Positions 42,805-51,696 of a DNA stretch of 64,000 nt are shown one piece after another. The notes below the pieces were generated by a model. It was not told where the DNA came from and made no database searches. It saw nothing but the letters and a program-made list of their open reading frames with translations. A program made the translations under genes and the position numbers. The DNA lies in contig NZ_JAWRCU010000018.1 of assembly GCF_033542235.1 (NCBI RefSeq), forward strand, positions 1-64,000. Reading direction: 5' to 3'. The stretch's first letter is position 1. Each line of letters begins with the position of its first letter. Source of the stretch: JAWRCU01 sp033542235. GTDB lineage: Bacteria; Pseudomonadota; Alphaproteobacteria; Rhizobiales; Rhizobiaceae.

Positions 42805-44711
42805 ACATCACCAGGCGCACGGCGCTCGCCATGCTCGGCTCGACGCTGCTCCCCGTCGCGGTCCGCGCCGACGATCGCGAGCCGCCTTTCCTCAAGCCAC
42901 TCATCGAGTCCGGCAAGCTTCCGGCGCTTGCGCAGCGACTTCCCCTCAATCCGCGTGTCGTCAATCTCTCGGCGATGGGCCGCAAGACAGGCAGATACGG
43001 CGGCGACATACGCAGCTTGATCAGCGGACAGCGCGATATCCGGCTGATGACGATCAACGGCTATGCGCGCCTTGTCGGCTTCGACGAGAAGCTCAATTTC
43101 CAGCCGGACATACTCGAAAACTTCGAGACCGTCGAAGACCGCGTCTACACGCTGAAGATCCGCGACGGCCATAAATGGTCCGACGGCGAGCCGTTCACGT
43201 CGGAAGATTTCCGCTACATGTGGGAGGACGTGCTGGCGCATGAGGACCTGTCGCCCGGCGGTTACGGACCAGCGCTGACGGTCGACGACAAGCCCGCTGT
43301 TTTCGAGGTCATCGACAAGCTCACCGTCCGCTACTCCTGGGACTCGCCGAACCCGAATTTCCTTCCGGCCTTGGCAGGCGGGCAGCCGCTCTACCTCACC
43401 CTGCCGGCTCACTACATGAAGCAGTTTCACGAGAAGTACCAGGACGCCGACAAGCTCAAGGCGATGGTCAAGAAGAGCAAGGTCAAGAACTGGGCTTCGC
43501 TCCATATGCGAATGGCCAGGCAATATCGCCCGGAGAATCCAGACCTTCCCACGCTTGATCCGTGGCTCAACACCACGAAGCCCCCGGCCGAACAGTTCGT
43601 GTTCGAGCGCAACCCCTTCTTCCATCGAGTCGACGAGAAAGGGCTGCAGCTGCCGTATGTCGACAGGTGGCTCCTCAATGTCAGCTCATCGGCTATCATT
43701 CCCGCCAAGACCGGCGCGGGCGAGAGTGACCTTCAGTTCCTTGGTATCGACTTTCAAGACTACACATTCCTGAAGGAAGCCGAGAAGCGCTTTCCGATAA
43801 GGGTGAACCTCTGGAAGCGCACGCAGGGCGCGCGCATCGCGCTGCTGCCCAACCTCAATTGCGCCGACGACGTATGGCGGAAGCTGCTGCAGGACGTGCG
43901 CTTCCGCCGTGCGCTTTCACTTGGCATCGACCGACAGGAAATCAACAAGGCAGTCTTCTATGGCCTAGCCACGGTAAGCGCCGACGCCGTCCTGCCTGAC
44001 AGCCCACTCTACGAGCCGGAATACCAGAACGCCTGGATTGCCCACGACCCCGATCGGGCCAATGCACTGCTCGACGAGATCGGCCTCACCAAGCGTGACA
44101 GTGACGGCATCCGCCTGCTGCCCGACGGGCGGCGTGCCCAGATCATCGTCGAATCCTCGGGTGAGGACACGCTCGAGACGGACGTGCTGGAGCTGATCAC
44201 CGATCACTGGAGCGATATCGGCCTCGCACTTTTCGTGCGCACCTCGCAGCGCGATGTCTTCCGCAGCCGGGCCATGGGCGGCGAGATCATGATGGCGATC
44301 TGGTCGGGCATCGACAATGGCGTGCCGACCGCGGATATGAACCCCGAATGGCTGGCGCCCACCCATGACGACCAGCTGCAATGGCCGGTGTGGGGCAACA
44401 ACTACCTGACGCATGGCGAGAAGGGCTCGGCGCCCACCATCCCCGAAGTCGTCGAGCTGATCGTGCTGCTCAAGAAATGGCGCAAAAGCACAACGCTCGA
44501 GGAACGCAGGGCGGTCTGGCACCGGATGCTGGCGCTCTACACGGACCAGGTCTTCTCGATCGGCATCGTGAATGCGACTCTGCAGCCGATCGTGTCCGCC
44601 CGTCGGCTCCACAACCTGCCCGACAAGGGGCTCTTCGGCTTCGAGCCGACCGCCTTCCTTGGCGTCTATATGCCGGATACCTTCTGGCTCGGCGAGCAGG
44701 AGGAGAGCTGA
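42801..44711 (+). CDS. ABC importer solute-binding protein, family 5
   Basis: A 636-residue periplasmic binding protein. Its signal begins MNITRRTALAML, with a twin arginine that could direct Tat export. The mature part has family 5 features (FQPDILENFETVEDRVYTLKIRDGHKWSDGEPFT, ALSLGIDRQEINKAVFYG). Family members bind oligopeptides, opines or oligosaccharides; at this size an oligosaccharide (AgpA-like) is possible. It overlaps the ATPase gene by 4 bases and precedes the permeases. Confidence 0.9.
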   Translation: MNITRRTALAMLGSTLLPVAVRADDREPPFLKPLIESGKLPALAQRLPLNPRVVNLSAMGRKTGRYGGDIRSLISGQRDIRLMTINGYARLVGFDEKLNFQPDILENFETVEDRVYTLKIRDGHKWSDGEPFTSEDFRYMWEDVLAHEDLSPGGYGPALTVDDKPAVFEVIDKLTVRYSWDSPNPNFLPALAGGQPLYLTLPAHYMKQFHEKYQDADKLKAMVKKSKVKNWASLHMRMARQYRPENPDLPTLDPWLNTTKPPAEQFVFERNPFFHRVDEKGLQLPYVDRWLLNVSSSAIIPAKTGAGESDLQFLGIDFQDYTFLKEAEKRFPIRVNLWKRTQGARIALLPNLNCADDVWRKLLQDVRFRRALSLGIDRQEINKAVFYGLATVSADAVLPDSPLYEPEYQNAWIAHDPDRANALLDEIGLTKRDSDGIRLLPDGRRAQIIVESSGEDTLETDVLELITDHWSDIGLALFVRTSQRDVFRSRAMGGEIMMAIWSGIDNGVPTADMNPEWLAPTHDDQLQWPVWGNNYLTHGEKGSAPTIPEVVELIVLLKKWRKSTTLEERRAVWHRMLALYTDQVFSIGIVNATLQPIVSARRLHNLPDKGLFGFEPTAFLGVYMPDTFWLGEQEES

Positions 44712-44713
44712 CC

Positions 44714-45712
44714 ATGTTGCGCTATATCCTCTGGCGTATCGCCGTGATGGTGCCAACACTGCTCATCATCTCGGCGCTGGTCTTCACCATCATCGAATTG
44801 CCGCCCGGCGACTATTTCGAGAGCTACGTTGCCGACCTGCGTGCCTCGGGCGAGACGGTTGACCAGGAGCGGATCGAATTCCTGCGCAAGGAATATGGCT
44901 TCGACCAGCCGCCGGTGATCCGATATTTCCGCTGGGTGGGCGGCATGCTCCACGGCGATTTCGGCTATTCCTTCGAGTACGAGCTGCCGGTGAGCGACGT
45001 GGTCGGGGACAGGTTATGGCTGACCGTCCTCGTCTCTTTCGTAACCATTGTCTTCACCTGGCTGATCGCCTTCCCGATCGGCATGTATTCCGCCACCCAT
45101 CAGTATAGCTGGGGCGACTACGGGCTGACCTTTCTCGGCCTGATCGGCATCGCCATCCCCAATTTCATGCTGGCGCTGATCCTCATGTATTTCGCCAACG
45201 TCTGGTTCGGCACCTCGATCGGCCATCTGATGGCGCCGGAATTTCTCAACCAGCCGATGAGCTGGGCAAAAGCCCAATCGATCCTGGCACATCTGTGGAT
45301 ACCGGTCATCATCGTCGGCACGGCCGGCACAGCCGGCATGATCCGCAGGTTGCGCGCGAACCTGCTCGACGAATTGCAGAAGCAATATGTCATGACCGCC
45401 CGCGCCAAAGGGCTTCACCCGTTCAGAACACTGGTGAAATATCCGCTGAGGATGGCGCTCAACTTTTTCGTCTCGGACATCGGCTCGATCCTGCCGGCGA
45501 TCATCTCCGGCGCCGAAATCACCGCCATCGTGCTGTCGCTCGAGACGACCGGCCCGATGCTCATCAAGGCGTTGCAGAGTCAGGACATGTACCTCGCCGG
45601 CTCGTTCCTGATGTTCCTCGCCTTTCTCACCGTTATCGGCGTCCTCATCTCTGATCTCGCGCTCGCCGTGCTCGATCCGCGCATCAGGCTACAAGGCGGA
45701 GCCCGGAAATGA
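44714..45712 (+). CDS. ABC importer permease, DppB/OppB type
   Basis: A 332-residue inner-membrane protein opening MLRYILWRIAVMVPTLLIISALVF, typical of the first oligopeptide permease. About six membrane helices follow, with the EAA-type coupling region MTARAKGLHPF. ATG 44714 lies 2 bases after the binding-protein stop. The next permease start overlaps its stop by 4 bases. Confidence 0.92.
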   Translation: MLRYILWRIAVMVPTLLIISALVFTIIELPPGDYFESYVADLRASGETVDQERIEFLRKEYGFDQPPVIRYFRWVGGMLHGDFGYSFEYELPVSDVVGDRLWLTVLVSFVTIVFTWLIAFPIGMYSATHQYSWGDYGLTFLGLIGIAIPNFMLALILMYFANVWFGTSIGHLMAPEFLNQPMSWAKAQSILAHLWIPVIIVGTAGTAGMIRRLRANLLDELQKQYVMTARAKGLHPFRTLVKYPLRMALNFFVSDIGSILPAIISGAEITAIVLSLETTGPMLIKALQSQDMYLAGSFLMFLAFLTVIGVLISDLALAVLDPRIRLQGGARK

Positions 45713-46893
45713 ACTCGCCGACCTCGCCGATCCCCGCACCCGGCGCGCCGCTGCCGCACTACATCTCGACGGCCCCCTTCGACCCCATGTCGATCGAGGC
45801 TGCGACCGACGAGCAGAGCCAGGTCTACCTCGCCTCTCAACTCAAGCTGATGTGGTGGAAATTCCGGCGCCACAGGCTGGCGCTGGCCTCTGGGATCTTC
45901 CTTATCGTGCTCTACTCCATGATCACGATCTCGGAGTTCCTGGCGCCCTACAACCTGCACACCAGGCATATGGACTTCATCCACACGCCGCCCCAGCGCG
46001 TGCATCTCTTCCACGAAGGCAGCTTCGTCGGGCCGTTCGTCTATGGCCGCACAATGCAGCTCGACATGGACACGCTGAAGCGGAACTACAGCGACAATAC
46101 CGCCGACGTGCAGCCCATCCGCTTCTTCTGCCGCGGCGACAAGTACAGATTCTGGGGGCTGTGGGAAAGCGATCTGCACCTCGTCTGTCCGGCGGAAGGC
46201 GGGCACATGTTCCTGCTCGGCACCGATCGGCTCGGCCGTGACGTGCTCTCGCGCATCATCTACGGCGCGCGGATATCGCTCACCATCGGCCTGATCGGCA
46301 TTTCGATCAGCTTCATCCTGGGCATCGTGATCGGCGGGCTCGCCGGGTATCACGGCGGCTGGTTCGACCTCATCGTCCAGCGCATCATCGAGGTGCTGCA
46401 GTCGCTGCCATCGATCCCCCTATGGATGGCGCTCGCCGCCATCATGCCGGTGACATGGAGCCCGATCATCGTCTATTTCGGCATCACCATCATCCTGGGC
46501 ATGCTGGACTGGACCGGGCTCGCGCGCGCCGTGCGATCCAAGCTGCTGTCGCTGCGCGAGGAGGATTATGTGCTGGCCGCGCAGCTGATGGGCGCGGGGA
46601 CCAGCCGCATCATCGGCCGGCACCTCATCCCCGGTTTCATGTCGCACCTGATCGCCACTGCGACAATCTCGATCCCCGGCATGATCCTCGGCGAGACGGC
46701 GCTATCCTTCCTTGGCCTCGGCCTCCGCCCCCCGATCACCAGCTGGGGCATCCTGCTCACGGAGGCGAGGAACGTCAGCGTGATCGCATTCTACCCCTGG
46801 CTGCTCTTCCCGATGGTCCCGGTGGTGCTGGTCATCCTCGCCTTCAATTTTCTCGGAGACGGGCTCAGAGACGCGGCCGATCCCTATAAGTAG
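45709..46893 (+). CDS. ABC importer permease, DppC/OppC type
   Basis: A 394-residue permease, longer than the usual 280-300. The extra length is a soluble stretch of about 100 residues after the first membrane segment (about 85-185, including HMDFIHTPPQRVHLF and FCRGDKYRFWGLW), leading into the OppC landmark LLGTDRLGRDVLSRIIYGAR. The coupling region is EDYVLAAQLMGAGTSRI. Last gene of the importer; the second cyclase starts 87 bases later. Confidence 0.92.
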   Translation: MNSPTSPIPAPGAPLPHYISTAPFDPMSIEAATDEQSQVYLASQLKLMWWKFRRHRLALASGIFLIVLYSMITISEFLAPYNLHTRHMDFIHTPPQRVHLFHEGSFVGPFVYGRTMQLDMDTLKRNYSDNTADVQPIRFFCRGDKYRFWGLWESDLHLVCPAEGGHMFLLGTDRLGRDVLSRIIYGARISLTIGLIGISISFILGIVIGGLAGYHGGWFDLIVQRIIEVLQSLPSIPLWMALAAIMPVTWSPIIVYFGITIILGMLDWTGLARAVRSKLLSLREEDYVLAAQLMGAGTSRIIGRHLIPGFMSHLIATATISIPGMILGETALSFLGLGLRPPITSWGILLTEARNVSVIAFYPWLLFPMVPVVLVILAFNFLGDGLRDAADPYK

Positions 46894-46925
46894 GCGCTTC
46901 TCCATCCGATGCGTAAATAAAGATA

Positions 46926-46963
46926 TGGAGCGGCCTGGCGATCCAACTTGAACGCACGCCGCT
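46926..46963. repeat. Degenerate TAGAGCGGCG-type palindrome
   Basis: TGGAGCGGC and GCCGCTC arms with a loop containing CCAACTTGAACG resemble the better-conserved element at 3331-3370. It lies between the importer permease and the second cyclase. Confidence 0.4.
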
Positions 46964-46980
46964 CGAAGGAATGGCTCGGG

Positions 46981-48237
46981 ATGGCAATAGCGGCGGAAAG
47001 TGTCGAGCGCATCAACAGTTGGATCGTCATTCGCGGGCTTGCCGGCGACGATGAGATCACGCTTCTCGACGGCGTTTGCGAGTACTGCTGCGAGGCCGGC
47101 CTCTCGCTCTCACGCGCTGTCGCCATTATCGACACGCTCGATCCCGTCTATGAGGGTCGTGTCTTCTCCTGGCGCCGCGACAAGGAACTCGAAAACCCTG
47201 TCTCGGCCTATGAGCCGACCCGCGAAGGTCCGGCCGCCGAGGCGTGGCGGAAAAGTCCGTTCTTCTATCTCTGGTCGACCGGCAGATCCGAACTGCGATT
47301 CCGCCTGGAGCAAGGGGAGACCGGCGACTTGGTGGAGCAAGGCGAAACCGGCAGCTTCGAGGCAGTCGAGGAGCTTCGTGCCGAGGGCCAAACGGATTAC
47401 CTGGCGCTGATTTTCCGTTTCGGGAAAGAAACGGTGATCGGCGAGATGGACTCCTTCATGGCACGCTGGGTAACCGACCAGCCCGGCGGGTTCGACGAGG
47501 CCGATGTCGCGGCGCTGAGAAGGCTTACGGCGGCGCTCGGGCTCGCCATCAAGTCGCGCTCGCTTGCGCGCGTCGCCCAGTCGCTGGTCGAGGCCTATCT
47601 CGGGCGCGATGCCGGACGCAGGGTGCTGGAGGGTCGTATTAGGCGCGGCACCACAAAGAGCATCAACGCCGTGCTCTGGTTTTCGGACATGCAGGGCTTC
47701 ACCGCCATTTCGGAAAAGCTCCCCTCCGACCAGCTGATCCCGTTGCTCGACGACTACGCGGAAGCTGTCATCTCGGCTATTCATGGGGCCGGCGGCGACG
47801 TGCTGAAGCTGATCGGCGACGGTGTGCTCGCGATATTTGCTGCGGGCGGATCGGCAACTGCTGCCTGCCGCTCCGCGCTCGCGGCCGAACGCGACATGCG
47901 CTCACGTCTCGCGGCCCTGGAACAACGTCGTGCAGCAGCCGGCGCGCCGGTCGCCTCGATCTATCTCGGGCTTCACATAGGCGACGTCTTCTACGGCAAT
48001 ATCGGCGCCAAGAACCGGCTCGATTTCACTGTGGTCGGCCCGGCCGTCAACGAGACGCATCGCATCTCGTCAATGTGCAGTTCCGTCGGCCGCAATTTCC
48101 TCCTGTCCTCGGATTTCCTGCAATGGCTGTCGCCGGACGAGCGGCAGGATTTCGTCTCGGTCGGCCGCTTCGCGCTGCGCGGCGTCAGCCGGGCGCAGGA
48201 GCTTTTCACGCTCGACCCCGAAATCGCCGGTACGTGA
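46981..48237 (+). CDS. Class III adenylate/guanylate cyclase, second copy
   Basis: A 418-residue paralogue of the cyclase at 39410. The N-terminal domain shares SPFFYLW, GQTDYLALIFRFG and TDQPGGFDEAD. The catalytic domain has D236 (WFSDMQGFT), D280 (LIGDGVLAIF), RLDFTVVGPAVN and the N/R pair in VNETHRI. It is cytosolic by sequence. ATG 46981 is chosen because AAGGA lies about 10 bases upstream; TTG 46948 would start inside a repeat. A 27-base tandem duplication at 47308-47361 repeats EQGETG with a 9-residue period. Confidence 0.88.
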   Translation: MAIAAESVERINSWIVIRGLAGDDEITLLDGVCEYCCEAGLSLSRAVAIIDTLDPVYEGRVFSWRRDKELENPVSAYEPTREGPAAEAWRKSPFFYLWSTGRSELRFRLEQGETGDLVEQGETGSFEAVEELRAEGQTDYLALIFRFGKETVIGEMDSFMARWVTDQPGGFDEADVAALRRLTAALGLAIKSRSLARVAQSLVEAYLGRDAGRRVLEGRIRRGTTKSINAVLWFSDMQGFTAISEKLPSDQLIPLLDDYAEAVISAIHGAGGDVLKLIGDGVLAIFAAGGSATAACRSALAAERDMRSRLAALEQRRAAAGAPVASIYLGLHIGDVFYGNIGAKNRLDFTVVGPAVNETHRISSMCSSVGRNFLLSSDFLQWLSPDERQDFVSVGRFALRGVSRAQELFTLDPEIAGT

Positions 48238-48348
48238 AAGGACGCGGGCAGCGGTCCTCGATCATCCTTTTGTCTACGCAAACAGGCGAGCGGATGACTT
48301 CCACCCGCGCCGACCCTACCTACTATGCGGCATCCCGGCGAGAAATCG

Positions 48349-49104
48349 ATGCACGCCAGTCATCTCCATTATCTGCCCCTTTCGGCGCCGTTCTTCTCGC
48401 TGCTGGTGCTGCTGTTCCTCCTGCTTGTGGCGCTGCTCCAGTTCGGAGCCCTGCACTATGCCTACACCCGCCTCGGCATCAGCGTCCGCGCCGCGCTCCT
48501 GCTTCTATTCGCGTCTCTCATCGGCAGCTACATCAATCTGCCGGTTGCGGAACTGCCCGGACAGCAGGCTCTGTCGCGTGAAGTGATCGATTATTTCGGG
48601 ATGCGCTACGTCGTGCCGGTGGTGGTCGATTGGCCAGGCACGGTGATAGCGGTCAATGTCGGCGGCGCGCTGATCCCCACCCTGATGTCGCTCTACCTGC
48701 TCGCCCGGAACGAGCTGTGGGGCCGCGGGATCCTGGCGACCGCAGCAGTCGCTGCCGTGTGCCACTGGCTGGCCCGTCCGGTTCCGGGCCTTGGCATTGC
48801 GCTTCCGGTATTCGTTCCCGCCATCGTGACCGGCGTCGTGGCGCTGCTGCTTTCCCGGCAATACGCCGCGCCGCTCGCCTATATCGGCGGCAGCCTTGGC
48901 ACGCTGATCGGGGCCGACCTGCTCAATCTCGGCAATCTCCAGGGGCTCGGCGCTCCGGTCGCCTCCATCGGCGGCGCCGGGACCTTCGACGGCATATTCG
49001 TTACCGGCATCCTCGCCGTGCTGATCGCCAGCATTCCCGGCAAACGCGGCCCTCAGAACCAGACACCCTCTCGCGACCGGCCGTGGAGATCTGGCGAGGG
49101 GTAG
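48349..49104 (+). CDS. DUF1614 family membrane protein
   Basis: A 251-residue, strongly hydrophobic protein with about seven membrane segments. The DUF1614 blocks are VNVGGALIPTLMSLYLL and YIGGSLGTLIGADLLNLGNL, then GAPVASIGGAGTFDGIFVTGILAVL. Function unknown. ATG 48349 is preferred because GAGAAA lies before it; ATG 48325 is in frame upstream. It follows the second cyclase by 111 bases in the same direction. Confidence 0.85.
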   Translation: MHASHLHYLPLSAPFFSLLVLLFLLLVALLQFGALHYAYTRLGISVRAALLLLFASLIGSYINLPVAELPGQQALSREVIDYFGMRYVVPVVVDWPGTVIAVNVGGALIPTLMSLYLLARNELWGRGILATAAVAAVCHWLARPVPGLGIALPVFVPAIVTGVVALLLSRQYAAPLAYIGGSLGTLIGADLLNLGNLQGLGAPVASIGGAGTFDGIFVTGILAVLIASIPGKRGPQNQTPSRDRPWRSGEG

Positions 49105-49109
49105 TGAAT

Positions 49110-50177
49110 TCAGCCCATTGCGTGGCGGATAGCCTTCGACAGCCGCTCCAGCCACGCGGGACGCGACGACACGTCGAGCTTCCACGCGAGTATCCGCTTG
49201 GCGGGCTCTCGTGGAAGCAGGCCGACGGCCAGAAACCACGCTGCCTGGACTGTGCGCCTGCGCAGCGAATAATGCATGGCAAGGCTGGCGGCCGCCCCTG
49301 CTGCACCCAATCGCAAGCGGGAATCACCTTGCACCGGGTGCGAGGACTCGTCGATGCAGAGTGAAGCGAGGCGCTCCTCGAGATGGACCGGATCGTGCAG
49401 CGCCGGATCGGACTGCATCTTCAGGCCGATGTTCTCCGTCTCCGCGGACAGCGCCTCCAGGCGGTGGAAGTCGTGCTCGACGCGCCACCTCGCCCGTTCG
49501 GCGAGCTTTTGCCCGAACACCGAATGGTTGGCGCCGTGCATCCGGTAGGCGCCCAGGCACTCGTCGAGGGCCTGCACCTCGCCATGCAGCGGGGCGAGGG
49601 TCGCCAGATAGCCGTCCGCGCCCTGGCGGAAATCCGTCTCCGGTATGGGCATGATCGTCTCCAGCGCCGAGCGCGCAAAGGCGAGGCCACTGGTGACGGT
49701 CGTCTGGTAACGACCCCGTCGAAGCAGTTCCGGCGTCACGTCGCCCTGGTCGAAAGGCGCTTCCGGCGGCGGGAAGACATCCTTGACTTGCTCTTCCTCG
49801 TCGACGAGATGCAGCCTGAACTCGAATTCGGCGGTCCGGTCGCGCCAGGCGTGCACGACGTGCGAGACGGCCTCCGGATAGAGGTAGTCGTCGGCATCCA
49901 GGAAGAAGACCACATCGCCTTTGCACGCGATAAAGCCTGAGTTGAATGCCGCTGCATGACCGCCATTGGTCTCGCGCAGGCAAGGGCGAATCCTGTCGCC
50001 GTATGAGTTTATGACGTCGCTTGAATCGTCTGTCGAAGCGTCGTCGACGACGATGACCTCGACATCCGGATGGCCTTGCTCCAGCGCGCTGTCGATGGAG
50101 CGGCCGAGGAAGCGCGCATAATTGTAGTTCGAAATGATGATCGAGACAGGCGTCTGGTCCGCCAAGGAACACCTCAC
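49110..50177 (-). CDS. Glycosyltransferase family 2 (GT-A)
   Basis: A 355-residue protein with GT2 features: VSIIISNYNYARFLGRSIDSAL, VEVIVVDDASTDDS, NGGHAAAFNSGF and the metal-binding DADDYLYP. There is a C-terminal region of about 150 residues without membrane helices. It transfers a sugar from a nucleotide donor; target unknown. Upstream are three GCTTAAGC palindromes that may control it. Confidence 0.9.
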   Translation of the reverse strand: MRCSLADQTPVSIIISNYNYARFLGRSIDSALEQGHPDVEVIVVDDASTDDSSDVINSYGDRIRPCLRETNGGHAAAFNSGFIACKGDVVFFLDADDYLYPEAVSHVVHAWRDRTAEFEFRLHLVDEEEQVKDVFPPPEAPFDQGDVTPELLRRGRYQTTVTSGLAFARSALETIMPIPETDFRQGADGYLATLAPLHGEVQALDECLGAYRMHGANHSVFGQKLAERARWRVEHDFHRLEALSAETENIGLKMQSDPALHDPVHLEERLASLCIDESSHPVQGDSRLRLGAAGAAASLAMHYSLRRRTVQAAWFLAVGLLPREPAKRILAWKLDVSSRPAWLERLSKAIRHAMG

Positions 50178-50268
50178 TTACACCCCGCCCGACCATTGAG
50201 TTCAATCGATCCAACCGACGGCTTGCTCGCTGTCGGGGGATCCTGGAGGCCCAGCCCGTCTCACGGAC

Positions 50269-50334
50269 GCTTAAGCGTTCGGCTGACGAGTACCGCCTCG
50301 CTTCGAGCACCAATGCTTAAGCAAGTGCTTAAGC
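50269..50334. promoter_or_regulatory. Three GCTTAAGC palindromes upstream of the GT2 gene
   Basis: The 8-bp palindrome occurs at 50269-50276 (within ACGCTTAAGCGT), 50315-50322 and 50327-50334 (each within TGCTTAAGCA). The last two have a 12-bp period. They lie 92-157 bases upstream of the GT2 start. Repeated identical palindromes suggest a protein-binding site; no known regulator is assigned. Confidence 0.45.
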
Positions 50335-50468
50335 AGAGGCACAAGAGCCCTTTCACATGGCGCTTTGCTGCGGCGCGGCAATATGCGGAATGTGACGTTT
50401 GTGTGATGATTTCAGGGAGTCTGCGCCGGCCGCCGATCATGCCGGCGTGCAGTCCCGGGCGGAATCCC

Positions 50469-50571
50469 TAGAGCAGGATGAATTGAAGCAGAGTCATTCA
50501 TCCTGCTCTAGCTCCTTGTTTGCAGCATGATCTTGCCCGAAAAGTCTGCAACTTTTCGGGATCATGCTCTA
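50469..50571. repeat. Rhizobial double-hairpin repeat (TAGAGC/CCGAAAAG type)
   Basis: Hairpin 1 at 50469-50510 has perfect 15-bp arms TAGAGCAGGATGAAT/ATTCATCCTGCTCTA. Hairpin 2 at 50524-50568 has arms AGCATGATC..CCCGAAAAGT and ACTTTTCGGG-ATCATGCT. The element ends in CTCTAG, whose CTA is the reverse-strand stop codon of the TIGR03032 gene. It may also act as that gene's terminator. A decayed relative lies near 52614-52745. Confidence 0.8.
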
Positions 50572-51696
50572 GTCCTCCAGCGGCTCATGCGTGAGAAAGT
50601 TCAGGATTTCGTCTTTGGCGAAGCCGAGCGCCATCGGGCAGACAATGCCAGCAAGCAGGCCGATGTCGTAGAGTTCGGTGACGGCGCCGTCGATGCGGAA
50701 CCAGTGCACGCAAGTGCCTGTGGCAAGGTCGACGATCTGCAGACCGCACCAGGGTTCGGAATCCACTTCGGCGAGGCGCTGGTCGAGCGCCAAGCCTTCG
50801 AAGCGCTCGTAACGAGGACGGGAGAGCCCGACCACTGCATAATTGCCGTGGAAGGCGAGGCCGCGTGCGAAGCCCGGGCAGAAGACCAGTGGCCGAAAGG
50901 CTTCAGCCGGGGTGGCGTTGCTATCGATCCAGCCAAGTTCGCCAGTGCCTGAGTTGAGCACCCATAGCCGCCCCCGGTGAAGGCGCGGCGAATGCGGCAT
51001 CGAAAGGCCTTCCGCAACGATCCGGCCCGTCGCTACCTCGATCACGACCCCGCCATCGCTACGGCGATCGCGCCATCCGTCGATCGTGTCCGATCGGCTG
51101 ACCGCGGTGACGTAGGCGGGGCGCCCGGCTTCCATCGCCAGCCCGTTGAGGTGACAGCGGTCCTCGCGGATTATCCGCGAGATGAAAGGCGGCTTCCAGA
51201 CCGGCTTGAACGAATGGCGCTCGGAGGGAACGGCGAGGCAATTATAGAGCGTGTTCACAAAAACCGGGCGGCCGTCTTCCAGCACGCCGATATCGTGGGC
51301 GTCGAGCGCGCCGGTCACAAAGCTGCGGCGCGGCACGAAGCAGGCATCCTGCTGGTGGTTGATGCGTTCGCCGGGATTTAAGGCGTTCTCGAACCAGAGG
51401 ATCTGGAAAAGGGTCGCCAAGAGGATCGACGGGCCCGTGCCCGAGTGTTGGACACAGATGCCCATGGCTTTCTGGAAGAAGCGCTCATTGACATGGAGCC
51501 TGCCGTCTGGATGGCTGCCGAGCAGATAGAGCTTGCCCGACTGATAGGAAGAAAAGGCCAGCGAAACATCCTGCTGTGCCAGGAAAGCCGCAAGCCCCGG
51601 CGAAGCCGAATACCGGACTTCTGGGGTCGGCTGGCTGGCTGGCGAAAGGGGTTCGGCCGGCTGAGCTTCTATGCCGTAAGTATTCCGCTCAGGCAT
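50569..51696 (-). CDS. TIGR03032 family protein (beta-propeller-like)
   Basis: A 375-residue protein of the TIGR03032 family. Blocks include SLAFSSYQSGKLYLLG, AMGICVQHSG, DAHDIGVLEDGRPVFVNTLYNCLA, HLNGLAMEAGRPAYVTAVS, GLSMPHSPRLHRGRLWVLNSGTGELG and FCPGFARGLAF. The spacing suggests a WD40- or NHL-like propeller. Function is not known; such genes occur with glycan and secretion genes. The start overlaps the end of the upstream gene by 8 bases, so both are co-transcribed. Confidence 0.8.
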   Translation of the reverse strand: MPERNTYGIEAQPAEPLSPASQPTPEVRYSASPGLAAFLAQQDVSLAFSSYQSGKLYLLGSHPDGRLHVNERFFQKAMGICVQHSGTGPSILLATLFQILWFENALNPGERINHQQDACFVPRRSFVTGALDAHDIGVLEDGRPVFVNTLYNCLAVPSERHSFKPVWKPPFISRIIREDRCHLNGLAMEAGRPAYVTAVSRSDTIDGWRDRRSDGGVVIEVATGRIVAEGLSMPHSPRLHRGRLWVLNSGTGELGWIDSNATPAEAFRPLVFCPGFARGLAFHGNYAVVGLSRPRYERFEGLALDQRLAEVDSEPWCGLQIVDLATGTCVHWFRIDGAVTELYDIGLLAGIVCPMALGFAKDEILNFLTHEPLED

